From positions 149,987,044 through 150,051,043 of the forward strand of contig JBAIZL010000001.1 in assembly GCA_036971475.1 (NCBI GenBank): DNA of 64,000 bases, in the 5' to 3' direction. A program made the translations under genes and the position numbers. This DNA comes from Prosapia bicincta. Its lineage: Eukaryota > Arthropoda > Insecta > Hemiptera > Cercopidae. The notes under the pieces are model-generated. The model had not been told where the DNA came from and made no database searches. It saw nothing but the letters and a program-made list of their open reading frames with translations. Below, in pieces: positions 39,793 to 51,963 of the stretch (positions within the stretch are counted from its first letter, which is position 1; each line of letters starts with the position of its first letter).

Positions 39793-39917
39793 TGATGCAT
39801 GCAACCCACGCACAAGAATACTAGAGCTAATACCGTAATTATCCCGAAGAGGTTACTAAACGTGCATGCGAGTGTGTGTGTGTGTGTGTGTATGTGTGTG
39901 TGTGTGTCTGTCTGTGC

Positions 39918-39974
<57 letters not shown>

Positions 39975-40016
39975 TGTGTGTGCGATGTGTGTGTGTGTGT
40001 GTGTGTCTGTCTGTGC

Positions 40017-40086
<70 letters not shown>

Positions 40087-40094
40087 GTGTGTGT
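39793..40094 (+). repeat. Dispersed (GT)n cassette, copy 1
   Basis: An ~80-bp unique leader (GATGCATGCAACCCACGCAC onward) is followed by a long GT tract. The module GTCTGTCTGTGCATATGTG appears twice inside it, about 104 bp apart, showing that the tract itself has been duplicated. The same leader and module occur at 43948. Confidence 0.9.
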
Positions 40095-41310
40095 CCGTCA
40101 GCAACGCGCGTTTGTATGTTGGTAGTGTATTCAGAAAAATGGATTTATAAACTCACCTCTTTCCTTTTTTTTTCATATGGTATGTATTATGGACTTGGAT
40201 AAGGTTCAGAAGTTCTACATGTTTCAACTTCAACTTTTACATCGAGTAGTGACGACTGTTAAAATAAAACCCTTGCAATGATCAGTGCGGCAAAAAAGAA
40301 ATAACAGAGTTCTGCAATAAAACTGTTGACATGATTTGTTGCAAGCTACGGTAATATTTTACAAAAAACTTGTTTTACTCCGTTTCTTTATTTTTACATA
40401 TGTTACTAAAAATACATTCGAAACGAGGAACAAGTTATTTCAAGTTTCGCAAATATAAGTAGTGATGAATGTTTTTAAAAACTTAAATATAACCTGAAAG
40501 TGCCAAAACACATTAACCCGTACAAACAGAATGGTTCTGTATGAAATTCAGCAATATTTTATATATAATATAATATTGATGTAGTAAAACATACCTAAAG
40601 AGTGTCGGTTGGAAACGATTTGGTTATAAAAATTATAAGTTTAATAACAGTAACATAAGCTATAACGATCAAAGTTGTGTACACGTGCGTACTACTGTAT
40701 AAACTAAAGCATTTCTTAATAAAGCCCAGCACTATATACTACATATAATCCTATCTACATAGCAATATGTAGCCTACCTATAGGCCTATAGTAGTTTAAC
40801 TACAACATATAAGATAAATTTGTTTATAAAATAGTGCACGTTTAACAGTTTTACCTACATCACTCACGTCTCAAGATAAGCCTACATACATTGGCAGAAT
40901 GAAGTAAGTAGTTCAACCTGGTTATGGTTTCACTTAATTTTATTTTTAATGGGAACTTTTCTATGTATCCAAATCCATTCTAAGCGGATACTTTCTATTT
41001 ATATTTCATTAAACATACGTATAAAAGTAGTATAGCATAGCGAAGTGTTATTTAATATAGGTACGTTTATTAACAGAGAATTTATGTTTCTATCAGGATA
41101 ACTAGCGTAAGTTTCAACTACTATTAATTGTTTGTGACTGTAAGTCTTGTTTAGAATGTATTTTTGAGTAACATGTAAAAAAGCCGGATTAAGCCCAGTC
41201 TTTGTTAAATTTTCTTTTGCCCGTCCAATAAACGAACTTTTAACAAGAAAGAATATTTCATGCCGACCTGTTAAGGAAAAGATTTATTGCGATGAAAAAC
41301 AAACAGACAG
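40095..41310. other. Unique AT-rich DNA
   Basis: No gene recognised. TAGGCCTA near 40781 lies in a longer palindrome, CTATAGGCCTATAG. Confidence 0.5.
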
Positions 41311-41930
41311 TGTTACGTCAGTCAGATTCACTTAAGCTTGCTACTTAGATGGAATAATTGTCTTTTATTTTATCTACAAATAATTATAAATTTCTTTTAT
41401 GTAACTATTTCTAAGAAAAGATTAAGTTCTAAGGCTTACCAATTTTAATAAAAAAAGGGTTGAAATATTTTTCTACAATTTTCTTAATATTCTGATCATA
41501 AAACCTTATAACCTTAAATTCTATTAAAAACCTTCCACGATCGATCTACTTCGGTTGTAAACTAACACACGTCAATTTTTACAGTAAACAGTTCCTGCAG
41601 ATGCTTTCATTTAAGTAAACTGTTACGTCTGTCAGACTCATTTAAGCTTGCTAGTTGGATGGAATAATTGTCTTTTATTTTATCTACAAATAATTATAAA
41701 TTTCTTTTATGTAACTATTTCTAAGAAAAGATTAAGTTCTAAGGCTTACCAATTTTAATAAAAAAAAGGGTTGAAATATTTTTCTACAATTTTCTTAATA
41801 TTCTGATCATAAAACCTTATAACCTTCAATTCTATTAAAAACCTTCCACGATCGATCTACTTCGGTTGTAAACTAACACACGTCAATTTTTACAGTAAAC
41901 AGTTCCTGCAGATGCTTTCAGTTAAGTAAA
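41311..41930 (+). repeat. Two-copy tandem duplication (310-bp unit)
   Basis: The segment starting TGTTACGTC at 41311 is repeated from 41621 with only a few substitutions and one extra A in an A run, so the duplication is recent. No coding content. Confidence 0.93.
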
Positions 41931-43187
41931 CTGACATTGGTATCCATGGTAACGCCGACATTAAACCCACCTGTGTTTAATTTATTGAACTAAATGGAAC
42001 AGTCTAAACGGGTCACATTATTGCGCACGGAAAACCGTCGTCCAAGTGACATATGTCAGCAGCTTAGATGCCATTAGTGCTTATGCCATTTTATGGTTTG
42101 TTTTTCTATAGTAATGAATAATAATGACACTTAATCATAAGTAAACTAATAAAATTAACTTAAAATATTCGTATTGATTTTACTTTATAAATACTTGATT
42201 TAGATAACAAGTCAAAACTTATTCACATACAAATTTTAAGTGGAAATAGTTAAACAAAATTGACATTTTTCTTGACAGAACTTTGGATCTGGAGCTATAA
42301 TCTTCACAAGGATATCCAAGAGAACTACAAATAATTAATTTGATTAACAGTTTATAAGAAAAGTTCAAGTGTATTGAAAAAAGAATTGTCTTCTTAACAG
42401 TAACTTGGTCTAGAAATGAGTTTTCTCTGTTTGTAAAAAGTTAATAAACCTGAAAATGAATAGAATCTCATTTGTCTTTACTATGAACTAATCATTTTAG
42501 TCAAAGCCTATATACCTTGTCGTTATTTCGTTATTTGTCTTGTTAACCACAGGATATATAATAATTTCAACGTTTGTAAATGCATGATTCTGCATTAAAA
42601 ATTTAGAATATTAAAAAAAAGATAATTCATACAAAACATCATCAGATTCTAATATTATCATCGTCAAATCAATAAATGTACAGCATTGACTGTATCATGT
42701 GCTTGTCAACTAACCACAAGATGTACGCCTGATTATTGAGTGTTTGCGCATATCATATGTATTCGCGTATTATTAAAACGTATTCGTGTCAGACTAGTAT
42801 TAAATCAAAACCAATCGTTTAAGTGCATAATTACTATATCTAAGTTATTAATTTATATGTATTTGTTAAAACGAGTGCTTTGTGTTATATTACATTCAAA
42901 TTTAAAATCCCGTAGGATAGCCCTTTAACATTAATTATTCAGTTATTTATATTTATTAGTTTAAATGAATATATTTTCTGTAAAATGTATTTCATTTAAT
43001 TCCTTTTTTTTAACAGAATTTTTTTATATCAGTTACGTTCATGCAAAAAACCATCAAGAATTATTTTAGGTCTACATCCTCTTTAGTTAATATTAGTTTA
43101 GCATTAGAAAATAAATTTACTGTTTCTTCAATAATCAAATTTACGAAAAGGTTTTCATGTATAATCACGACAATTTCTACTAACGTA

Positions 43188-43191
<4 letters not shown>
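41931..43191. other. Unique DNA; X-box-like site near the left edge
   Basis: GGTATCCATGGTAACG at 41939-41954 resembles an RFX X-box. A less AT-rich patch (41935-42075) surrounds it. No gene identified downstream. Confidence 0.4.

Positions 43192-43267
<76 letters not shown>
43192..43267. repeat. Compound (AT)n(GT)n microsatellite
   Basis: About 48 bp of AT dinucleotides run into about 28 bp of GT. Confidence 0.95.
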
Positions 43268-43270
<3 letters not shown>

Positions 43271-43274
43271 CAAA

Positions 43275-43548
43275 ACACTTTCATAAAAAAGATTTTTTTT
43301 AGGTTTCGTCATACATTGAAGCTTTTCGCTGATTGGCGGTATCAGCATTATACAACTTTTCTATACACTTTATAGTTCTATAACTACATCTGGACTTCGG
43401 ATGTATAGTCCTATAGTTTCTAGAGTCCAGATGTAGTCGTAGCGCTATAAGGTACTTAGACAATTTTTATAATGCTGATACTGTCAATCAGCGAGAAGCT
43501 TCAATGTATGACGAAAACTAAAAAAAATTCTTCTTTATGAAAGTGTCA
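43275..43548. repeat. Foldback element
   Basis: The outer ends are GACACTTTCATAAA-like, and the arms are reverse complements over most of their length. A further inner pair lies at about 43388-43445 (CTACATCTGGACT with AGTCCAGATGTAG). Each arm contains a hairpin (GCTGAT...ATCAGC) followed by GAAA or GAGA and AGCTTC, resembling the hairpin-GAAA part of the other foldbacks, but without a clear CUGANGA box. Confidence 0.8.
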
Positions 43549-43669
43549 TTTAGTTGTGTATATATAAAACAAGAAAAAGAAACTCATCCATGTATTACAA
43601 TATATACATATATATATATATATAAATATATATATATATATTTCGCAATATGTATTCTAGTGTATTAAT

Positions 43670-43859
43670 AAAGAACTAAGTCAAAATACAAATACAAGAA
43701 TTATAATTGAATTTACAATTCAAAGCTTTTCGTTGGCAGCACCTACATCAGCAGGAATATTAAACAATTCCTGATGATGTTGGTACTGTTGGCCAACGAA
43801 AAGTTTTGAATTGTAAATTCAATTATAATTCTTGTATTTGTATTTTGACTTAGTTCTTT
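43670..43859. repeat. Foldback element with hammerhead-like core
   Basis: Arms about 43670-43758 and 43768-43859 are nearly perfect reverse complements in their outer 60 bp (AAGAACTAAGTCAAAATAC outward) and diverge near the centre, where the right arm keeps an intact hammerhead-like core. Confidence 0.88.
43765..43813 (+). ncRNA. Hammerhead-ribozyme-like motif, complete core
   Basis: CAAUUC (stem I), CUGAUGA, an extra U, GUUGG with a UACUGUUGG loop and CCAAC (5-bp stem II), GAAA, then AGUUUU, where AA pairs with UU around a GU loop. H17 is U, and GAAUUG closes a perfect six-pair stem I. Every conserved core position matches the hammerhead consensus except the added U before stem II. The left arm carries a decayed partner (CUGCUGA box and one stem II mismatch). 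No PLE protein is attached here; membership of that class is inferred from geometry. Confidence 0.65.
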
Positions 43860-43947
43860 ATATACATACAGATATCTATATACATATATCTAAATATATA
43901 TATTTTTATATATATATACAGATATTTATGTGCGTGTGTGTGTGCGT

Positions 43948-44116
43948 GATGCATGCAACCCACGCACAAGAAGACTAGAGCTAATACCGTAATTATCCCG
44001 AAGAGGTTACTAAACGTGCATGCGAGTGTGTGTGCGTATGTGTGTGTGTGTGTGTCTGTCTGTGCATATGTGTAAGTGTGTGTGTGTGTGTATGTGCGCG
44101 TGTGTGTGTGTGTGTG

Positions 44117-44194
<78 letters not shown>

Positions 44195-44217
44195 CGAGCG
44201 AGCGTGCGTGTGTGTGT
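43948..44217 (+). repeat. Dispersed (GT)n cassette, copy 2
   Basis: The same ~80-bp leader as at 39793 (4,155 bp upstream) with very few differences, followed by a GT tract with the GTCTGTCTGTGCATATGTG module. The tract then diverges (GCGTGCGAGCGAGCGTGCG near its end). Confidence 0.9.
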
Positions 44218-47200
44218 GTTCTGGAATGTTTTTATGTTGTGTGGGTGTTTTTTTCTTTGGCAGATGTTTTGAGGGTGACTTCCTACTTGGGTGTTCGGAA
44301 AAATAAATCTATTTTTTTTTGATGGGTTGTCGTAATATGTTAAGAATATCATTTATGTACACCTTTATCTACAAAATATTAAAATATAAGGAAACCCCAT
44401 CACCACATACATAGTAATAGAAAACACATCAAATAAATTGATGAAAATACGTTTTAATTTCAATCTCTGACCCATTTAAAGATAACTCAAAAGTTGGACA
44501 GAAAGATAATTCTTGTAACCGTGCTTATTGTGGAAATCTGTGAACTTTAACAGTTATAAATAGTTCTGTTAGCGATAGAATAAATTTTGAAGACTTGAAA
44601 ACACACTGTACACGGAAGAAAAATTCTTTCATCCGTAACCACAACCACAAGGGTTAGAAGTAAGGGATCATTATCCCAGATACTCTATGAACCCAGAAGC
44701 AGTGCATTTTCAATATCTATGAAAATAGGGAAAAATTAATAATAGTTTATGTATTTCAAATTTATACTTCTACGGCTTACACTCATTTTATAATTACTGT
44801 TTGTAAGTTGTGATTACAGTGTGTTTTATGCATCTTAAAGTACTTAACGACGATTAAAACAAATTAAATATATAACATTTATGTTCTTTTTAACAACATA
44901 TTTTATTTAAAACTTTATAAATGAGGAACGTATGCCTTACTCCTCGTACTTAGAAAAAACCCTTCCGATAGAGCATACTGACATGTATTATAACAATTCA
45001 CTACATTCATGAAGATATTAGAGCTTGTGCAGTAATTGTGTTATTAAATATTTGTAGCCAAATCTAAACATTTTTAAATAAGAAATTCATATTGGTAAAT
45101 CTATAATATTTATTTTATAAAAAAATTGAATTATAAAAGGAATTGGAATGTAGAGTTTGGAATTATTGTTTACACAAAGTTAGAAATAGACAATGAAATA
45201 AATTATGAAGTTAAAAGCTGTCAACACCAATGAACGAGTTTAGTCTGCGATTATGTAGGCCTATGAGGAAAAGAAAAATAATTTGTAAAATTATGCGCAT
45301 CACAAACCTAGCAATAAGCAATAAAGTAATGATCCTTAGATACTAACACTTAGAATCATTATTAGCAAAGAAAAAATCAACACAGAAAAAATAAAAATGA
45401 CCTAACAATTAATTATTAAACTACTTGAAAAAATCCCTGCATCGTTCAACTTTCTTTTCGCAATCCTAAATTTCTACGATACGTTCGTTGGTGTTATCAA
45501 TAAATATTGAATAAAATTAATGTGTTTAAAGTTGCCAACCTCAATAGTTATCACGTCCCAAAGTCAATAAAGACGTTTAGGGTCTAACCTTGTGTATAAA
45601 TTGGAAAAAAATCATTTGTGAAACTCAACCACAATCCATCTAACAACAGAGACACTGCTATTAATTAGTTGTAATAAAAGTTAATTATTTTACAATCTAA
45701 GAATCGTTATTAGAAAATAAAACCCTACAAAAAAATAACAGGTTAATGTATTACTAAATAACTGAAAGAAACATTTTTTAAATTCTTCGTTTCTATAGTA
45801 AGTTCTTTTTTGAAAGGGTTGATTTGACGAGGGTAAATCATGAGCGGACGCTGCTGCGGGTTGTGTGAACAGCTCCATGTAGTTTCGTGTGTTGAATATA
45901 TCGACGGGCAACGATGCGGTAACCCACCACAGCAACGCCTGTTTTAAAATGGTGTAAGTAAACGGGGTCTAACTGATTGCTAAATGTTTGACCTAATAGT
46001 TGTTTTAAATAACAATTGGTGACAGAAAAACTACGTATATAATCTGTAACATAAATCCAATTATAAGTTGGGTTTTTCTTTCTCTAAAATCATTTAACAC
46101 AAAAAAACCTTTAAACTTTCTTTTCCTTTATACTTGATAATTACTATTTAAATATATCTTTATGACCAAAATAATAACGGTAAAACTATAAACTACTCAA
46201 ATGTTCCTATTGAGGATGATGTATCTGTCTTCCAATATGTTACTCGGGCTTGGGAAGGAAGGAGTAGCAGGTGAAACCATAGCCTTACTAAAGCGGTGAA
46301 ATTATTCCGATATCAATAGCCTTTACGTTTTTATGCGTCGTCATTCAATATTTGGAGATTTAATAGCAGAGGTATAAATCTTTCCCTATGGTTTTTTTAG
46401 TTTGTCGCAGTAATGAACTTTATAAATAACCTTTGTTTAATTCTGTCTTTTCCGTTGCTGGAAATCATAATATGTGATATCGTTATGCATCATTAATATG
46501 CACAATATCTTTTACGACAAAAATCTTTCTCACATTTTTATTGAACGACCATTCCATAATACTGTTCACATAACATCAAAACATTGATTATAGAATTTTA
46601 AAAGAAATAATGATTCATATCATTCCGTTATTTATAGTTTTAATAATGTACCGCGCCTACCATTAATCTGAGGAAAATTCTTACGTATTTATATACCCTA
46701 CAACATACTGTAGGTTACCAAATTCATTATTTTCAGATTTACATTACTGTTAATCAGCTTCAACATATATTCTAATCACGAAAAAACTGAGTTGGTAAAC
46801 AATAAGAAGTTAGTAAATAGAGACATGATTAGCAATAAAGTAACACGTGAGCCGATTTTTTTAGGAATGAGAGTACAATAGTTTCACTTTGCTATGAAAC
46901 TTTGAAACTGTTTTAATGAAATCTGTAGAATATAGTTATACAAGCTTTTGTGCTACAAAGTCTTCTGAAAGGGTAGCCTAACTTGTTACAAAATTTGTTA
47001 CACAAGTGACATTTGTTTAACAGATTATGTATGAAACGTGACGTTTATCTACTTAAGGACACTAATATATTTTAGGCTAAGTTGATATTTTGTGTATTAT
47101 CTTTAACTTGAAACAGTTGGCGTTAACTGTTACTGACGCATATTACACTGTTTTATTCCGAGAACTTAACTGTTGTTAAATGTTATAGACTGATTTAAGA

Positions 47201-48356
47201 TAATTTACAATTTGCAAGACAATATTAAAAAAAAACATTCGTGTTTTACCGAAAGTTTTTAAATGTTAAATTTTGTTGGTATCCCTGAAAGAGTATTTAC
47301 TTCTTCCTAAAATATATTATTGAAAGAAATAAATAAAAAATTTTATATAAAAAATTTATACCCCCAATATAGGCAAAACATAACCGCATGTCAAAAGCGT
47401 ATGCACCAACCTTGTGTAAAGATCTATATAGGCTAAATATTGTACAATGAAATGATTTGGTGGGGTATTTTTTGGACGGGAGGTTATATATATTTTTCAC
47501 ATATGAGATAATAAAACAAACTGAATCAACATTATGTTATGCTTGTAATTAGCAGCGTACATAACCTAAAAGTTCGTACCTATGAAATATTTAGATATTA
47601 GTACGACGATCAGAAAATTAAACAGAATTAGCTAATTGGAAAAAAATTCTACTCGTTACATACAACATAGAACTATTAACAAATATATAATCATCACTTA
47701 CAGATAAAGCAAATGTCCAAACGATCACAGATTGTTATTCCGGTTACTATAGCAACCGAATCGTGTCACAGCTGTGTACAGACTGACGTAATGTGTCGAG
47801 AAAGTAGGTTTTTTACTGACGTTCCCTTCCACACTGCTAAAATCACAACAGATCGTTAATATTACCCCCACCCGCAAACTTGCCTCTACTGGACTGTAGC
47901 AACGCAACATAGCTGCTCTGAAAGCCGGGGAATGAAATTACCAGCGATCTCGCTTTTGATTCATTTTAAGTTTTATTATTTATTTTCACCCACAAATGTT
48001 TAGTTGCGCTATAGTTTGTGTTATTAATATTTTTTTTATTTCCTCTTAATAAAAAAAAATAAGGCACTAGTGTAATTTCATCAAAGATGTAACTTCCAAG
48101 CAACCAATACATTGTATTCGTTAGGGGCTATTTTGAACTCTACGATGTACATATTACGGTGTCTTGAACGTATTATTTGATTGATTAAATTTTATAGTAA
48201 AAATATTGATAATAGCGAGGTATTTTCGAAATCTCTTTATATTTTAAGTATTTTATATTTGATTTTTTCCAAAAATACGTAGTTTAAGGCTACTTTTTAA
48301 TAGACTTAGTTAAATAACTTTTTTTTTTAATGTACAAGCAACATGTCATTATTATA
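44218..48356. other. Unique DNA; possible regulatory patch, no confirmed gene
   Basis: Mostly AT-rich. A less AT-rich stretch at 45835-45950 is open on the minus strand (starts MLWWVTASLPVDIF) and could be a short exon, but nothing supports this beyond composition. See the separate entry at 47742 for a cluster of factor-binding-like sites. Confidence 0.4.
47742..47791. promoter_or_regulatory. Candidate X-box / E-box / CRE-like cluster
   Basis: GGTTACTATAGCAACC (47742-47757) fits the RFX X-box pattern of two inverted half-sites with a 2-bp spacer. CAGCTG (47769-47774) is an E-box, and TGACGTAA (47784-47791) is a CRE/ATF-like site. They fall in a short, relatively GC-rich patch (about 47700-47940) in an otherwise AT-rich area. 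RFX sites with CRE-like sites are known in ciliary and immune-gene promoters. No transcript is visible here, so function is inferred only. Confidence 0.3.
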
Positions 48357-48468
48357 CACAATATCAAGAGCACAGTGGTACAATATATTACAATAAAAAT
48401 ATTGAAAAGAACCCCAATACCACAAAAATAATCAAAAATAACAAATAAAACAAGTTACTTAAGATTAA

Positions 48469-48513
48469 ACCCTTATGTACATTTCGATGACCATGTCATC
48501 ATCATCAGAGGGT
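48469..48513 (-). ncRNA. Hammerhead-ribozyme-like motif, left arm, best stem II
   Basis: Minus strand: ACCCU, CUGAUGA, an extra U, GAUGAC-AUG-GUCAUC (perfect 6-bp stem II), GAAA, then UGUACAU with a three-pair stem III and a UA loop. H17 is A, and AGGGU closes a perfect 5-bp stem I. It is the most intact copy of the same family as 5088. Confidence 0.7.
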
Positions 48514-48619
48514 CTTGTTACAAAACACAATCTAGCACACAAGAAGTTACAAACTAGAATGATACTAGCATCATTCTAGTTTGTAATTTCTTGTGTGCTA
48601 GATTGTGTTTTGTAACAAG

Positions 48620-48661
48620 ACCCTCTGATGATGATATGGTCATCGAAATGTACATAAGGGT
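48620..48661 (+). ncRNA. Hammerhead-like motif, right arm, shortened stem II
   Basis: The same family and parts as at 48469, but three bases are missing from stem II (GAU AUGGUC AUC remains), so stem II is only about 3 bp. Stem I (ACCCU/AGGGU) and stem III are intact. Confidence 0.5.
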
Positions 48662-48755
48662 TTAATCTTAAGTAACTTGTTTTATTTGTTATTTTTGATT
48701 ATTTTTGTGGTATTGGGGTTCTTTTCAATATTTTTATTGTAATGTCATTATTATA

Positions 48756-49589
48756 TTTATTGTCCCAAAAGTAATATTATCTTAGATTTAGTTCTAAAAC
48801 TTAGAAAAAGAAATCAATATTATAACTTGTGTTAAGCAGAAAATTGAGTAAAACTTTACTCTTCAAATCTAATATTTTTATTCTATGAAGAAAAATCAAA
48901 ATACTTTTCATCACTGAAACAAATGACAAAATTAAACAATTATTGCTTATACATTCTAAAACTAAATGTCAACAAACACTAGTATAACAAAACAAACAAA
49001 AACTTAGTCTAACAAAAGATATTGATCTATGAGGTGCTCTACCAGTAAGAAAAAGAAATTTAATCAGGCTATATTTAATAGGCCTAATACATTTTCAATT
49101 TTTAAGATATTTTTAGACCAAATATACACAACTAATTTTATCACAAAAGATAAAAAATTTAAGTAAATTTCGCACAGCCTTGATTAAATATTTTCAGTTT
49201 AATCAATAAATTAAACATGTTTGTTGAAAAAAGTATTATACGTTTTGACCCTCTAAAGAAGAAACGCCTATTAGGCTCTAGATTTGTGAAGTGTATTTTA
49301 ATTTATTTTATTTACTAAAATTATATTTAAACTAGTTTCATAGTTCACTTTACTTCACTAACTCAAAGTGCAATAAAATCGTTCAACGATTATCAAATAC
49401 ATCCATAAATTATTATTGGTGTTGTTTTCGTGTCCAGTGAGTTCTACACAACATCAAAAGTTCGGACGATAGTAGCCGCCAGCTCCAGTGATTTTTGCCT
49501 AAAGAGAATTTTTAAATATAAATAGGGCTATTCGAAAACCAAGAAAGTCTATGTAAAATTTCAGTACATATTTTGGTACATATACAGGT
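48756..49589. other. Unique AT-rich DNA
   Basis: No recognised gene. TAGGCCTA at about 49079. Confidence 0.5.
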
Positions 49590-50435
49590 ATGTATTTTTT
49601 TGACGTTCTCACGTGTTCGATAGGGGAAAACATTATACCTGGCGACGCAGAACGTCATCAGGGATACGAAAACAATAATGAACACTCTCGCTTAAGGAAA
49701 TAAATACAATTTTTATCAAATTAAAGATGGGTAAAAACTTAATTGAGGAGTAATAAGAAGTACGTACTACGTCCGCGTATCAACGTATACATAGGCCTAT
49801 ATTTAAATACAGGCCTACCTATAAAGTATCCAGTTACGATAGATTTGGTTGTAATTTTATACTATACTATATAGCTGTATTAAAATTTATTGTAAAGTAT
49901 CCAGTCAGGATATTTGGTTGTAATTTTGTACAACATTGCCTAATTAAACGTCTACTTTCGTGTAGTAATACATTGTCACGTGATCTCTATTCTAGCCTTA
50001 AATGTGTACATTTGGTTAAACGTATAAAATTATAACCAAATCTATCCTGACTGGATACTTCATAGGTATATAAAATTAACCTTCCGTGGCAATAACAAAC
50101 AATAATTGTCAATATAGCTTCAGGACATGTTTTTGATTCATTTTATATGCATTGTATTGGGGGTGGGCAATGTGCATTTTTACCAGCACTATTAGTACCA
50201 CGTTTGGGGAGAACTACATTTTCCCTAAAATATAAACTTTTGGGGCATGAGCTAGAGTTTTCGTCATTTTTTTTTGTTGTTTTTTATCTCTGATGACTTT
50301 CTTTGTCGCCCAGTATAATTTTTTCCCCTAAAATCGAACACGTGGGAACTGGAAATAAATTAAAAATTTCAGCTCATTGGGTCCAGTAGTTTTTACATGA
50401 TTAAGTAATACACAGACAGACAGACGCCATTAGAT
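49590..50435. repeat. Large foldback carrying inverted 75-bp satellite monomers; LINE/SINE-like tail
   Basis: The outer arms at about 49603-49690 and 50262-50350 are reverse complements (CACGTGTTCGAT and TGGCGAC/AACGTCATCAG blocks match). Inside them, 49814-49865 and 50026-50075 are an inverted pair that matches the 75-bp satellite (ATCCAGTCAGGATAGATTTG type). A third inverted partial monomer lies near 49893. The right margin (50370-50435), with CAGCTCATTGGGTCCAGTAG and then ACAGACAGACAGAC, resembles RTE-type LINE or SINE tails. Confidence 0.7.
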
Positions 50436-50439
50436 TAGG

Positions 50440-51787
<1,348 letters not shown>

Positions 51788-51963
51788 CACACCATTAGAT
51801 TTTTATATATATGTATAGATATTATATACTTTACATGTCCCCTTTGTGACAACCAAAAACGTGCTTCTCTTGAGAAACAGCGAACTTTTGTTGGCCGTAG
51901 AGACCAGTCAGAATAGATTTGGTTGTAATTTCTGTAAATATTGAAACTTATTGGCGATGCAAA
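51788..51963. other. Junction with an inverted satellite monomer
   Basis: CAGTCAGAATAGATTTGGTT at about 51906 is a monomer of the downstream 75-bp satellite in opposite orientation, so the array starts with a head-to-head pair. Confidence 0.6.

Larger units (their letters stand above)
48357..48741. mobile_element. Palindromic pair of PLE terminal repeats with 14-bp target duplication
   Basis: Arms 48388-48563 and 48570-48742 are reverse complements, and each matches the 3' end of the PLE at 5004-5180. The pair is flanked by direct repeats ATGTCATTATTATA at 48343-48356 and 48742-48755, which look like a target-site duplication. About 31 bp between the left duplication and the left arm have no counterpart on the right, reminiscent of the extra tail seen at some Penelope ends. 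No coding sequence lies between the arms; the centre is only 6 bp. Confidence 0.85.

Noticed and set aside
43275..43548. Hammerhead ribozyme in this foldback
   Set aside because: The hairpin GCTGAT...ATCAGC consumes the would-be CUGAU box, and one arm has GAGA instead of GAAA.
45690..45935. Possible exon on the minus strand
   Set aside because: Only a mild GC rise supports it; the second half is AT-driven and hydrophobic by composition.
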